From Lachnospiraceae bacterium (lineage in GTDB: Bacteria > Bacillota > Clostridia > Lachnospirales > Lachnospiraceae), in assembly GCA_017938405.1 (NCBI GenBank), contig JAGBBP010000049.1:62001-126000 (forward strand): a stretch of DNA of 64,000 nt, given 5' to 3'. A model generated the notes under the pieces. That model was given only the letters and a program-made list of their open reading frames with translations. It was not told the DNA's origin and made no database searches. Below, piece after piece: positions 9,917 through 18,825 of this stretch; position 1 is the first letter of the stretch, and each line of letters starts with the position of its first letter. A program made the position numbers and the translations under genes.

Positions 9917-9973
9917 AGTTTACAACGCGGTTGTAAAATCTGTAATCATATCCGTGTAAAATCGATGTAAAAT
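9917..9973 (-). promoter_or_regulatory. Pho box and -10 element of the cotransporter gene
   Basis: Same layout as before pstS: TTTTAC units 11 bases apart, then TTAC, then TTTTACAA at 9931-9938, then 8 bases, then -10 TAAACT (9917-9922). The promoter-proximal part also forms a perfect inverted repeat, TTTACAAC (9919-9926) and GTTGTAAA (9930-9937). Confidence 0.72.
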
Positions 9974-10018
9974 TTTTGATACCCCAACAAATCGCTTTAT
10001 ATACTTTATAAATCATAT

Positions 10019-10046
10019 GCCCCCGGAGTCATGCAACTCCGAGGGC
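10019..10046 (-). terminator. Probable terminator of the AraC/phosphotransferase gene
   Basis: GCCCCCGGAGT and ACTCCGAGGGC form a G+C-rich stem around a short loop, about 33 bases past the stop codon at 10079. The following tract on the minus strand is A+T-rich (TATGATTTAT) but not a clean uridine run. Confidence 0.55.
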
Positions 10047-10078
10047 ATAATAACAATATTCTTTTCGTACTCACCATC

Positions 10079-11371
10079 TCAGATACGAAGGTCCTCAAAC
10101 TCCCTTATAAGCCACTCCGTCATCTTTTTATTAGTTTCGTAAACTTCAGCAAACTTTTCCTGCCCCGCAAACCAGGCAAGGGCCAATAGCTGGTTAGAAA
10201 GCACCACATACGGAAGAGCCTGCTGTTCTTCCTCTGTCAGCTTTACTACATCATCGTACCCGTATACGATGTTTTTATAAATCTGAATCCATTTGGCAAG
10301 CTTGTCTTCATTGCCTTCCTCGAAGCTTTCAGATAAAATGGCGGTTGCAGCATAACACGGGTCAAAAATACGGACATTCCTTTCACTGAGTTCGAAATCG
10401 ATGAATCCCCACTTATCCTCGGAAAGAATAATATTACCCGGACACGGATCCCTATGAATCACCTGCTTCGGAAGCGCACCGTAAATCTTTCCGAAAACAT
10501 CTTCATACTCCGTATACACCTTTTCTGCCCCGGTAAGCTTCCCCGCAAGCCGCGGAATCGCCCATCCGGTCACTTGCTCGTAAACATTCACATCCTCCAC
10601 CAAAGCTTCCACATTTGCCAGCGCCAGACTTAACTGTCCGATTACTTCACCCACAAAACGGGCTTTCTCTGCGGATGTTTCCTCATACATTGCCTTCGGC
10701 TTCATCTGCTGTCCCGCCAGACGCTTTGTCAGGCAGAAATACAGTTCTCCTTCTGCTACATACTCCTCTCCGGTATTGGTTAGTACCGGAGTCGCTGCAT
10801 ATAAACCTACATTCTCCAATGCCTTAGAAATGGTAATATGACTTTTCAACTTACCTAAATTCGCAGAATACTTCAATACATAATCGCTTCCTACATAATA
10901 GCTCGAATCACTCCGCTCCCCGGTGCCCTCGTAGTAGATATCGGAAACTGTTTCCTTCTCCATTCCCCAATGTTTTAAAATCTCTGTTACTTTCTTATGT
11001 GAAACCATAATATGTTCCTCCTTAAAAATATTGATACGATAAGGTTTCTTTACTTTACACTGTGAAAGATACTGTTTAGGTGTACATCCGAATTCCCGGA
11101 CAAATGCCTTGTAAAATCCCCCGTGAGTTTCAAAGCCGTACAGAAGTGCAACGTCAATCATCTTTTCTCCCCTGCTGATTTCATAGATTGCGTTTAACAA
11201 TCTGCGCCGAAGTATATACTGCATCACCGGCAAGCCTACCGCCGTCTGAAATACCCGGTAGTAATGAAACATGGAAAATCCGGCTCTGTCGCTTAATTCC
11301 TGCGCCGATAGTTCGGTCTTTAAATTGTCCTCAATATAATCGATACTATCCTGTATGATTTCTCTGTACAC
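10079..11371 (-). CDS. AraC-type DNA-binding domain fused to an APH-family phosphotransferase
   Basis: A 430-residue protein from a GTG at 11369-11371 that is well placed after AAGGAGG. Residues about 1-105 are an AraC/XylS DNA-binding domain with both helix-turn-helices. After a short linker, residues about 125-400 form a kinase-like fold of the aminoglycoside-phosphotransferase/choline-kinase type: the Brenner motif HRDPCPGNIIL and the metal-binding IDFE are intact, so catalysis is plausible. The small-molecule substrate is unknown. The fusion suggests a regulator that either phosphorylates or senses its ligand. It is a stand-alone gene between two terminators. Antibiotic resistance should not be assumed from the fold. 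Confidence 0.8.
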   Translation of the reverse strand: MYREIIQDSIDYIEDNLKTELSAQELSDRAGFSMFHYYRVFQTAVGLPVMQYILRRRLLNAIYEISRGEKMIDVALLYGFETHGGFYKAFVREFGCTPKQYLSQCKVKKPYRINIFKEEHIMVSHKKVTEILKHWGMEKETVSDIYYEGTGERSDSSYYVGSDYVLKYSANLGKLKSHITISKALENVGLYAATPVLTNTGEEYVAEGELYFCLTKRLAGQQMKPKAMYEETSAEKARFVGEVIGQLSLALANVEALVEDVNVYEQVTGWAIPRLAGKLTGAEKVYTEYEDVFGKIYGALPKQVIHRDPCPGNIILSEDKWGFIDFELSERNVRIFDPCYAATAILSESFEEGNEDKLAKWIQIYKNIVYGYDDVVKLTEEEQQALPYVVLSNQLLALAWFAGQEKFAEVYETNKKMTEWLIREFEDLRI

Positions 11372-11483
11372 GCTAACACCTCCTTTTTAAGTTACATTTT
11401 GTAGCTACATCCTTATCATAGCAGATATTTTTGAGAAAACCTTTCCGATTTTGGCATGATGTTATAGTTTCAAAAAAAGCAGA

Positions 11484-11521
11484 AAGAAGTTAAAACAGTG
11501 AGCTCACTATCTTAACTTCTT
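11484..11521 (-). terminator. Terminator at the end of the arabinan block
   Basis: AAGAAGTTAA (11484-11493) pairs with TTAACTTCTT (11512-11521), with an inner palindrome AGTGAGCTCACT. On the minus strand the stem is followed by a run of seven T after GC, as expected for intrinsic termination behind the GH43 gene that stops at 11557. Confidence 0.78.
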
Positions 11522-11556
11522 TTCAAGCCTTATATGGTCGCCAAACCTGTCTTCTT

Positions 11557-13554
11557 TTATTCAATCACCTTACTGCCCCAGATTGTCAGCTGATTTTCCT
11601 TTCCCAGTGCAGTAAATATCGACGTTTCGATTTTTGTATTTTCCACATTCATGTAAAGAGCCACACCACTGTATGTAACACCGTCCAGTACAAGCGTAAT
11701 ATATGAGGTTCCTTCCTCCAGTGCCCATGTTCCTTCCATTTCACCGGTAACAGTTCCGTCCGCATTCAGCTGCACAAATCGCGGCCCGTTAAACTGTAGA
11801 TTTGCATAATCCACATCCAACTCATGTAATATCACTTCATACTGTCCGGCATAGGATGCAACCTCCAACCGGCTTGCGTCTGTCTTTTCTCCGCTTGTCT
11901 GATACGGTGCCGCACAAAGCCAACCTTCCTTGTTCACAAACAATTGCAGTACCTTCACCGTGTGCCCCTCCGAACCGTTATTGGTTCTGGTATGATACAC
12001 GATATATGCTCTTCCGTCTTCATCCACCAATGCCGAATTATGCCCCTGTGCCACATCCGCATAATTGAACGTTCTCCACATATAATTGCCAAATAACCTT
12101 GTTCCCTTATTCGGCAAATTGTAATTAAATACATACTTGTCGGAATAGGTATCGTTTCCGAGCGCATCCACATATCCACCGTCCGGTCTGTCACTCCGAT
12201 AAACACGAATGTTATAGCCGCTTGCCGCCTCAAGGCCTCCGTAAGATACAAACAGCCAGTAATAATCCCCTATTTTTTGAATAAACGCACCCTCGCCGGA
12301 TACATAAGCACCTCCGGCAATCTTGGTACCGAAATATGCATCCGAATGCTCGTTATTATCATATTTTACACTATAGTCACGAAGTCCTGTTTCCTCATCC
12401 AATTCCAATATAAAGATACCTCCGGACCAGGAACCGTAAGCCATCCAAAGCTTTCCGTCATCATCATAAAACGCACACGGGTCAATACAATTCGGCCACT
12501 TATCTCCCCATTTTCTATTTCCGACTCCATTTACGAGATAACGCTCCGGTATGGTAGATTCCCCTGTAGCCTTCTCACCGTCTGTTTTCCCCCAGGAAGT
12601 CTCGTCAAATCCTCCGTATACCACGCTTCCCGCATAATCATAAGGTCCCTTAATCGTATCGGAAGTTAGCAGTACAATATTCGATACCCAGTCATCACCG
12701 TTTGCACTTAAATAAAGACAATATTTTTTCATTGCCTTGTTATAAATAATATCAGGTGCCCAAAGATAGTCATACCAGTTTCTTACATTGGAGTCTTTAT
12801 TCCATTCACGAATCTTTGCCTTTACTTCCTCTGTAAAAGAAAGCCTGAATGCCCCATCCATACTTGTCCAATTTCTCAAATCATCGGTATAACCTGCACC
12901 CATATGTGTCCCAAAAATGTAATAGGTACCGTCAAAATCACGAAAGATTGACGGGTCATGACACGTAATTCTCTTCGGCGTATCTTTTTGTGAAACTTTC
13001 ACATGAACTTTTTCTTGCACCATTTGAATCTCCATAATCGCTCGTATCGTAACTTCTTTTTCTCCATATACCACTTTCACGTACGGTCTCAGTTTTATCA
13101 CTTCATCCCCGTCCGAAGAACCTCCGCTCTTTACGGACTTTTTCTCACCGTCTTGCTCCTCCCCCTCCATCAACGTTCCGGAAAGCTCGTAACTCTCTCC
13201 ATATTTAATCTGAGGAACCGAACAAGGCAACTCTGTCCCGTCTGCGGCTTTTAACCCATCAAACTCGCTGTAAGCAAACTCAAATGCTTTTGTGTTCCAA
13301 AACATTCTGTCATTCTCGATTAAAATAGTATAATTCACGTCGTCTCCCGCTTCATATACCGCTTTATCCGTTGTAAGCGTTACCGTCACACCGGAGTTGG
13401 AAACCGAATGCGACAACGGCTCTCCTTCCGTTTTCACGACCGGCTGTGTGGTCTTACTGTCGGTTTCGGGTATTTTGGCTTCGGAACCGTTACACGCCCC
13501 GAAACACATCGTACCAAGCAACACAATGCTTAACAAAAAACTTGTTTTCTTCAT
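11557..13554 (-). CDS. Secreted GH43 arabinan-degrading lipoprotein (endo-1,5-alpha-L-arabinanase-like)
   Basis: A 665-residue protein with a lipoprotein-type signal peptide (cysteine at about 20 in FGAC). Residues about 45-180 are an N-terminal beta domain of unknown role. From about 190 a five-bladed GH43 propeller follows with the general base Asp in HDPSIF, the pKa-tuning Asp in NCIDPCAF and the proton donor Glu in SGEGAF. A C-terminal beta-barrel of roughly 100 residues (EGTWALEEGTSYITLVLDG) matches the extra domain of extracellular arabinanases. It should cut arabinan at the cell surface and feed the importers encoded upstream. Linkage specificity is inferred from the block. Own AGAGGT ribosome site; last gene of the block. 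Confidence 0.85.
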   Translation of the reverse strand: MKKTSFLLSIVLLGTMCFGACNGSEAKIPETDSKTTQPVVKTEGEPLSHSVSNSGVTVTLTTDKAVYEAGDDVNYTILIENDRMFWNTKAFEFAYSEFDGLKAADGTELPCSVPQIKYGESYELSGTLMEGEEQDGEKKSVKSGGSSDGDEVIKLRPYVKVVYGEKEVTIRAIMEIQMVQEKVHVKVSQKDTPKRITCHDPSIFRDFDGTYYIFGTHMGAGYTDDLRNWTSMDGAFRLSFTEEVKAKIREWNKDSNVRNWYDYLWAPDIIYNKAMKKYCLYLSANGDDWVSNIVLLTSDTIKGPYDYAGSVVYGGFDETSWGKTDGEKATGESTIPERYLVNGVGNRKWGDKWPNCIDPCAFYDDDGKLWMAYGSWSGGIFILELDEETGLRDYSVKYDNNEHSDAYFGTKIAGGAYVSGEGAFIQKIGDYYWLFVSYGGLEAASGYNIRVYRSDRPDGGYVDALGNDTYSDKYVFNYNLPNKGTRLFGNYMWRTFNYADVAQGHNSALVDEDGRAYIVYHTRTNNGSEGHTVKVLQLFVNKEGWLCAAPYQTSGEKTDASRLEVASYAGQYEVILHELDVDYANLQFNGPRFVQLNADGTVTGEMEGTWALEEGTSYITLVLDGVTYSGVALYMNVENTKIETSIFTALGKENQLTIWGSKVIE

Positions 13555-13589
13555 AGATACCTCTTCTGCTTCCGCAATTCTCTTACTGT

Positions 13590-14573
13590 TTAAAACTTCA
13601 CCATATTCTCATAGTTAAAAATCGGATATCCCCTATCATCCCATGCCACTTCCATTAGCATTGCATGACGATTCGGGTCATACAACGGATCTCCTTCTAT
13701 TTCCAGATAAGTTCTGGCATGGAACACACAAATATCCCTGTCGCTCTCATCCTTTGTAAAGCAGTTATGACCCGGTCCGTAAAATCCCTTACGTCGGTCC
13801 GAACGAAGAACCGGATAGCGTTCTTTCTTCCAGAGTCTCGGATCCAGCAAATCCTCGTCTTCCCCAATGCTCATAAGTCCCATACAATAACACTCACCGG
13901 TGGCACTTGCGGAATATGCCATAAAGATACGACCGTTTCGCTTGATAAATGCCGGTCCTTCGTTTACCCAGATGTCAACTCTTTCCCAATCATAATCAGG
14001 AGTCGTTAACATTACCTGAGCTGTCGCAAGCTTTGTGGCAGACTCCATTCTGGCAATATACAAATTGGATATCTGGATGCCCACACCGACTTTCTCTGCC
14101 CAGACATAATAATACTCTCCTTTATGTTCCAAAATCGTTGCATCCAGAGAAAACGCATCAAAGGAATAAATATCATCGTTACTTCTCTTGATTTTACCTT
14201 TTTCAATCCACGGGCCTGCCATCGGGTCATCGCTCTGACACTCCAATACGAACGGGCGTATTTTCCACTTGTCATCCTGTTCACCCGCTGCAAAATAAAT
14301 ATACCACTTTCCAAACAAAAAGTGAAGCTCCGGTGCCCAAATATGACAGCTCATTTCTCCGGATTCATGCTTGGTCCAGATTACCGCTTCTTCCGCATCT
14401 CTCAGCCCGAGTAGTGTTTCGGACTTTCTGATGATTATTTTATCATAGGACGGAAGCGACGCCGTAAAATAATAGGTTCCGTCCGTATGCTTATATACAT
14501 ACGGGTCAGCTCTCTGCTCTATCCACGGAATATTATATTCGGTCAAAACACCGTTTCTTCGCAACTCATTCAT
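13590..14573 (-). CDS. Intracellular GH43 alpha-L-arabinofuranosidase
   Basis: A 327-residue single-domain GH43 protein without a signal peptide, so cytosolic. The catalytic triad candidates are Asp in RADPYVY, Asp in SLDATIL and Glu in VNEGPAF, in the usual order. The sequence (SLPSYDKIIIRKS, HIWAPELHF, GPGHNCF) resembles the GH43 subfamily of exo-acting arabinofuranosidases that trim 1,5-linked arabino-oligosaccharides. Working inside the cell it would act on the oligosaccharides delivered by the importers, alongside the GH51 enzyme at 29910. Strong AGGAGG before the ATG. Confidence 0.82.
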   Translation of the reverse strand: MNELRRNGVLTEYNIPWIEQRADPYVYKHTDGTYYFTASLPSYDKIIIRKSETLLGLRDAEEAVIWTKHESGEMSCHIWAPELHFLFGKWYIYFAAGEQDDKWKIRPFVLECQSDDPMAGPWIEKGKIKRSNDDIYSFDAFSLDATILEHKGEYYYVWAEKVGVGIQISNLYIARMESATKLATAQVMLTTPDYDWERVDIWVNEGPAFIKRNGRIFMAYSASATGECYCMGLMSIGEDEDLLDPRLWKKERYPVLRSDRRKGFYGPGHNCFTKDESDRDICVFHARTYLEIEGDPLYDPNRHAMLMEVAWDDRGYPIFNYENMVKF

Positions 14574-14672
14574 TCTGATTTCCTCCTAAAATGATTTCCG
14601 CTAAATTAAATGTACATGACATGTTTTTCTGTCAAATGAAACTCATCGCATCTACACTTAATCAGGAACGTT

Positions 14673-14701
14673 CTCCGGATTACGGATACCGCAATCCGGA
14701 G
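14673..14701 (-). other. Hairpin after the LamG lipoprotein gene
   Basis: CTCCGGATT (14673-14681) pairs perfectly with AATCCGGAG (14693-14701), 45 bases past the stop at 14746. No uridine tract follows, so partial termination or 3'-end protection of the upstream lipoprotein message is more likely than full termination. The rest of 14574-14745 shows no gene. Confidence 0.55.
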
Positions 14702-14745
14702 CGTCGTTCTCTTTTCTTCTACCGTTTCTTCTTTTCCGTCAAAGC

Positions 14746-17172
14746 TTAGCCGAGAATATCAAGCCAACCGCCTTCTACGGTAAAGCAGTAGTATAAGTCA
14801 CCGGCAATGGCAACACCAAGATACTTCTGAGTATAAACCTTTCCTTCGGTGGTGGTTACGGTACATACAACATCCGCAGTTGTACCGTGATTGGTAACAG
14901 CAACTACAACATCGGCATTGTTCATGTCGGTGGTAAAGGTAGTCCAATCCCAGTCACTTTCAAGGGTAGCCACTTCGTAGCCCGCACCCCAACCGTAGTT
15001 ATCCGCACGCATTACCGCATACTCCGCATAATCCGGATTTTCTGCGGTACCGTGACCCGTTGCCGTATTCTGTAATACAACAACAAAGTTGTGATAGTTC
15101 TGCAATCCGCTGGTATGGTTGATTAAGTGTGTAGATACGGTTTCTCCTACCGGAACAGCAACCGGATCGGAATGCGTTGTCCACCACGGAGTAGAACAAT
15201 CCAACTCGCCCAATGCTGTACCGCTGTAAGAACCGAGAATGTCAAGGCAGGAACCGTCTACGGTAAAGCAATAATATAAATCACCATCGATTGCAATATT
15301 CAAATACTTCATGGTATGAACTTCGCCGTTCTTACCGGTTACGGTAGCAACCACATCTGCGGTAGTACCGTTGTTGGTTACGGCCACATCAACAACCGCA
15401 CCCTTCATGAATTCGATAAATGCTGCTACGTCATCTGCGTTTGCGAGATCCCAGGACCAGGAAAACTCATTGACACGATTTTCGTTATTGTCATAACCAG
15501 CGCCCCATCCATAGTTATCGGATCTAACTACCGCATATTCCTTATAAGCCGGATCCGCATCCGCACTGTGTGCAGCCGGAACATTCTGAAGCACTGCTAC
15601 CCAGTTCTGGTATACCGCACTACCTGCAGTATAGTTCACAAGGCGAGTGGTAACAGTTTCACCCTTTTCCACCTTAACCGGTTCGGAATGTGCACTCCAC
15701 CAACCGGAAGTCAGGTCGGTATTGCCCAGAGCGGTACCCTTAAGCATAATGTCCGGAAGATAATCAATAAAACCGCCTGCTACGGTTAAGCAACCGTATA
15801 CTTCACCTTCTACCGGAATTCCCACGTACTCTAAGTAACGGGTTACACCATCCGCACAATCTGCGGTCATCAATACGTCAACCGTTGCACCGTTGTTTTT
15901 CACCGTAACAACATATTTTGCCTTATCTACATTGTCGCCGAATGTTTTCGGGTTAAACTGGTTAAATGTATTTCTTACCAAATAGCTCTCCAAAGCCGTA
16001 TTATTCGGTAATGCGGCATTTACAACCGCATGCTCCTTGTAAGCTGCATTGTCGGTTGTATTATGTGCATTCGCTACATTCTGTAAAATCAATGCAAACG
16101 TATCTTCAAAGGTTTCACCCTTAGTATAGTTCGCAAATTTAAATTCAGCGGATCCTCCAACCGGAATCACCTTCGTATCCGTATAAACGGTTCCTGCTTC
16201 CGTTGTACAATCCGTAGCACCGATTACAGTACCCGTTGTCGTTACATCACTATGATCTCTGCCTTCCTGCTCTCCTGCCGGATTCACCGGTTGCTCACTC
16301 GTGTTTCCGTCTGCATAAAGTGTTGCAATCTGGCCTGCGGTTAACGCCTGATCAAAGATGTATAATTCGTCCAAGGCGCCCTTATAAATCGCATCCCAAT
16401 AGTTAATACCGAGAAGGAAATGGAACGTCTCATCTGCACCGAAGATACCCGGTGTTAACTGGCAAACCTTATCCACATACTCGCCGTTAATGTATAAATC
16501 GGCATCAATGAATACTCCGTCTTCCGTCCAGTCATTTTCATCGGAAACTAAGGTAATGTGTGCCCATTCTCTCTTTCCCGCTTCCGTATCGGTCGCATAG
16601 TTAAACCACGGCCAAATATCCTCCGCTTCATTTCTGGACCAGAAGGTCGGGAATGTCACACCATCAAATTCGGATCTTGTGATATTAAGCCACTTTGCTC
16701 CCGTACCTTCACTGTAGAAATCGGAACCCATGGTGATTACCGCACCGTAAGTGGAATATCTCTGTGCGTTTACCCAGAAGGACATGGTCCAAGTGTCGGA
16801 ATCCAGCGGCTCCACATCAAGTTCTGCGCCATAAGTACCGTCAAACCATGCACACTGTCCCTTTACACCGTTTGTAAAGAACATCGTCTTTTCGGTATCA
16901 ACTACTCTTGTGTCAGCAGTTTCACCGGTAAAGTCATTTACCTTCACCGTAAGTCCCGTAGTATCTTCAAACGGGAAATAATACTTTGCTTCCGGAACCG
17001 TCTCCCCCTCCGGTGCCTTGGTAGGGTCCGGTGCTTTGGTAGGCTCCCCGGTTACATCCTCAACCTGTGCCTTTGTCGGATCCGGAGTATTTCCTCCGTC
17101 ACCTTTACAGGCTGCAAACGCGCCGACTGCCATACTTAATACTAATACTAAGCCAAACAGTTTCTTTCTCAT
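14746..17172 (-). CDS. Surface lipoprotein: LamG domain plus three copies of an unassigned module
   Basis: An 808-residue secreted protein with a lipoprotein signal (cysteine at about 21, FAAC) and a Pro/Thr-rich spacer. Residues about 65-295 form a LamG/concanavalin-A-like domain (LDSDTWTMSFWVNAQ, GALDELYIFDQALTAGQIATLY). The rest is three tandem modules of about 160-175 residues (approximately 312-470, 471-646, 647-808). Each has a GETV..RL.NYT opening, FVVVLQN, an EYAVVR.DNYGWGAGY block, VAVTNNGTTADVVATVT and ends GDLYYCFTVEGGxLDIL. No catalytic motif is visible. Position between the binding protein and the GH43 genes suggests a polysaccharide-binding surface protein; I do not recognise the module as a named family. 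Confidence 0.72.
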   Translation of the reverse strand: MRKKLFGLVLVLSMAVGAFAACKGDGGNTPDPTKAQVEDVTGEPTKAPDPTKAPEGETVPEAKYYFPFEDTTGLTVKVNDFTGETADTRVVDTEKTMFFTNGVKGQCAWFDGTYGAELDVEPLDSDTWTMSFWVNAQRYSTYGAVITMGSDFYSEGTGAKWLNITRSEFDGVTFPTFWSRNEAEDIWPWFNYATDTEAGKREWAHITLVSDENDWTEDGVFIDADLYINGEYVDKVCQLTPGIFGADETFHFLLGINYWDAIYKGALDELYIFDQALTAGQIATLYADGNTSEQPVNPAGEQEGRDHSDVTTTGTVIGATDCTTEAGTVYTDTKVIPVGGSAEFKFANYTKGETFEDTFALILQNVANAHNTTDNAAYKEHAVVNAALPNNTALESYLVRNTFNQFNPKTFGDNVDKAKYVVTVKNNGATVDVLMTADCADGVTRYLEYVGIPVEGEVYGCLTVAGGFIDYLPDIMLKGTALGNTDLTSGWWSAHSEPVKVEKGETVTTRLVNYTAGSAVYQNWVAVLQNVPAAHSADADPAYKEYAVVRSDNYGWGAGYDNNENRVNEFSWSWDLANADDVAAFIEFMKGAVVDVAVTNNGTTADVVATVTGKNGEVHTMKYLNIAIDGDLYYCFTVDGSCLDILGSYSGTALGELDCSTPWWTTHSDPVAVPVGETVSTHLINHTSGLQNYHNFVVVLQNTATGHGTAENPDYAEYAVMRADNYGWGAGYEVATLESDWDWTTFTTDMNNADVVVAVTNHGTTADVVCTVTTTEGKVYTQKYLGVAIAGDLYYCFTVEGGWLDILG

Positions 17173-17186
17173 TTTTTCTCCTCCTT

Positions 17187-18755
17187 TTATTGTGTCGTAA
17201 ATGCATCTACCACTGCCTGATATTTTGCAATTTCATCTGCACTTAAGATATCCTTATAACCAATTACCGTAGCATACGGACTGTCCGGTCCGAAATATGC
17301 CAACATTGCACTTGCATGGTAATAGTTTGCCTGTCTTGTAGCTTCATCAACATAATCGGCAGCTTTTGCCTTTCCGGTATCTACCAGGCCATGAATATCA
17401 ATGGAATTAAAGTACTGGTCACAGAAATTCCAATATCCTGCAATACTGTACCATCCGTACGGAACCGGTCTGGTAACACTTGCAAAATAATCATCCCAAT
17501 ACGGCTTGTGCTCCTCATCCTGAGGGAATAATGCTTTGTATCTCGTCCAAACCCCCTCATCCAATGTGAGCGGAACCGGCATAGAAGAATGCTGAAGCGC
17601 AATACCGGATGCATTTACATTTGTCTTATCTTCATAAATGCCCATACGGGTATTCCATCCGTCAACCCCCCATCCGAAGAATCTTAACAGAAGGTATGCT
17701 TCAAGCGGATGCTCACAGGAGCTGGAAATACCGCCCATGTACATATTAGAAATAACGTTATGTTCTTTTTCATCTACTACATTCGGCGTTACATACGGAA
17801 CAATATCCAGTCCCAAATCTTCCTGATAGCCATCCTGTGCCCAAATATTCTGATAGGTCCAGAATGCTTCAGAGAACAGTGCTACATGGCCGGTTGCACC
17901 AAACCAACCGTCATAATCACCGGTCCACTCTTCCATTGCATCGGAACCGCTGGTCGGAGCTACATAACCTGCAAGCTGTAAATCGGAGAACTGCTGCTCA
18001 CCGGTTGCCCAGTACTGAAGGTCAAAATCCTCACCGTTGTAACCGAACTCACCCTTAATTGCTCTTTCAGCATTAGAACATGCAGCAATGCCGTATAAAG
18101 AGTCAAGTCTGTTATACCATCCCAGGCCATAGTACATCATATCCGGATCATACTTGGTAGCTGCCTTAATTAAGTCAATCATCTCCGCCCATGTCCAGTC
18201 GGTATCCGGCATATCAAGATTTAATGTCTCGATTACATTACGGTCAACGAAAATAGCACTCGGCCAGTACAGCATCGGAGCCGCAAATCTTCTGTTGGTA
18301 TCAAAGCAACCGATACCGTATTCATTAATGGTAGGCATCAGATTCTTCGTATCCGGGTCAGCTTCCCAATACTCGGTAATGTCTCCCCAATAACCGTTTG
18401 CAAGTGCCGTATCGGAGTCGGTTCCCTCAAATACATCCGGCATAGTTCCCGCTGCCGCAGCTGCGGAAAGGTCTGTACTCATGTCGGAAATCAGCTTGTG
18501 CTCCACCGTAATATTCGGGTAAAGCTCCATAAACGCCTCCGCCATCATTGTTGCGGTAGTTTCATCCTCATAATGCCAGAACGTCAAGGTAATGTCTTCC
18601 GTTGTTACCTGATAATCTCCAAACGGATTATACTGCGCACCGGATACATCCTTTTTTTCTTCCTCTTTGCTACCGCATCCCACAACTCCTACCATCATAG
18701 AAACGGCAAGCGTCAAGGAAATCAATGCCTTTTTGAACTTTGTTTTCCTTTTCAT
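17187..18755 (-). CDS. Carbohydrate ABC transporter substrate-binding lipoprotein
   Basis: A 522-residue extracytoplasmic binding protein of the MalE/UgpB superfamily. The start ATG at 18753-18755 follows AAGGAGG; a longer frame to 18824 is not needed. A lipoprotein signal ends at VGVVGC. Mature blocks such as DITLTFWHYEDETTATMMAEAF, PDVFEGTDSDTAL and the C-terminal helical region are typical. It follows two permease genes transcribed in the same direction, with which it forms one importer; the likely cargo is arabino-oligosaccharide, inferred from the enzymes around it. Confidence 0.9.
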   Translation of the reverse strand: MKRKTKFKKALISLTLAVSMMVGVVGCGSKEEEKKDVSGAQYNPFGDYQVTTEDITLTFWHYEDETTATMMAEAFMELYPNITVEHKLISDMSTDLSAAAAAGTMPDVFEGTDSDTALANGYWGDITEYWEADPDTKNLMPTINEYGIGCFDTNRRFAAPMLYWPSAIFVDRNVIETLNLDMPDTDWTWAEMIDLIKAATKYDPDMMYYGLGWYNRLDSLYGIAACSNAERAIKGEFGYNGEDFDLQYWATGEQQFSDLQLAGYVAPTSGSDAMEEWTGDYDGWFGATGHVALFSEAFWTYQNIWAQDGYQEDLGLDIVPYVTPNVVDEKEHNVISNMYMGGISSSCEHPLEAYLLLRFFGWGVDGWNTRMGIYEDKTNVNASGIALQHSSMPVPLTLDEGVWTRYKALFPQDEEHKPYWDDYFASVTRPVPYGWYSIAGYWNFCDQYFNSIDIHGLVDTGKAKAADYVDEATRQANYYHASAMLAYFGPDSPYATVIGYKDILSADEIAKYQAVVDAFTTQ

Positions 18756-18825
18756 AATTTTCCTCCTTTTTATTTTCTCTAAACCGTCCGGTTGTGTTTT
18801 ATCCTTCCGGGCGGATAAGAACATT

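Noticed and set aside
10079..11371. Antibiotic-resistance phosphotransferase
   Set aside because: The kinase half has APH motifs, but the AraC fusion, the lack of mobile context and the broad substrate range of the fold do not support a resistance call.
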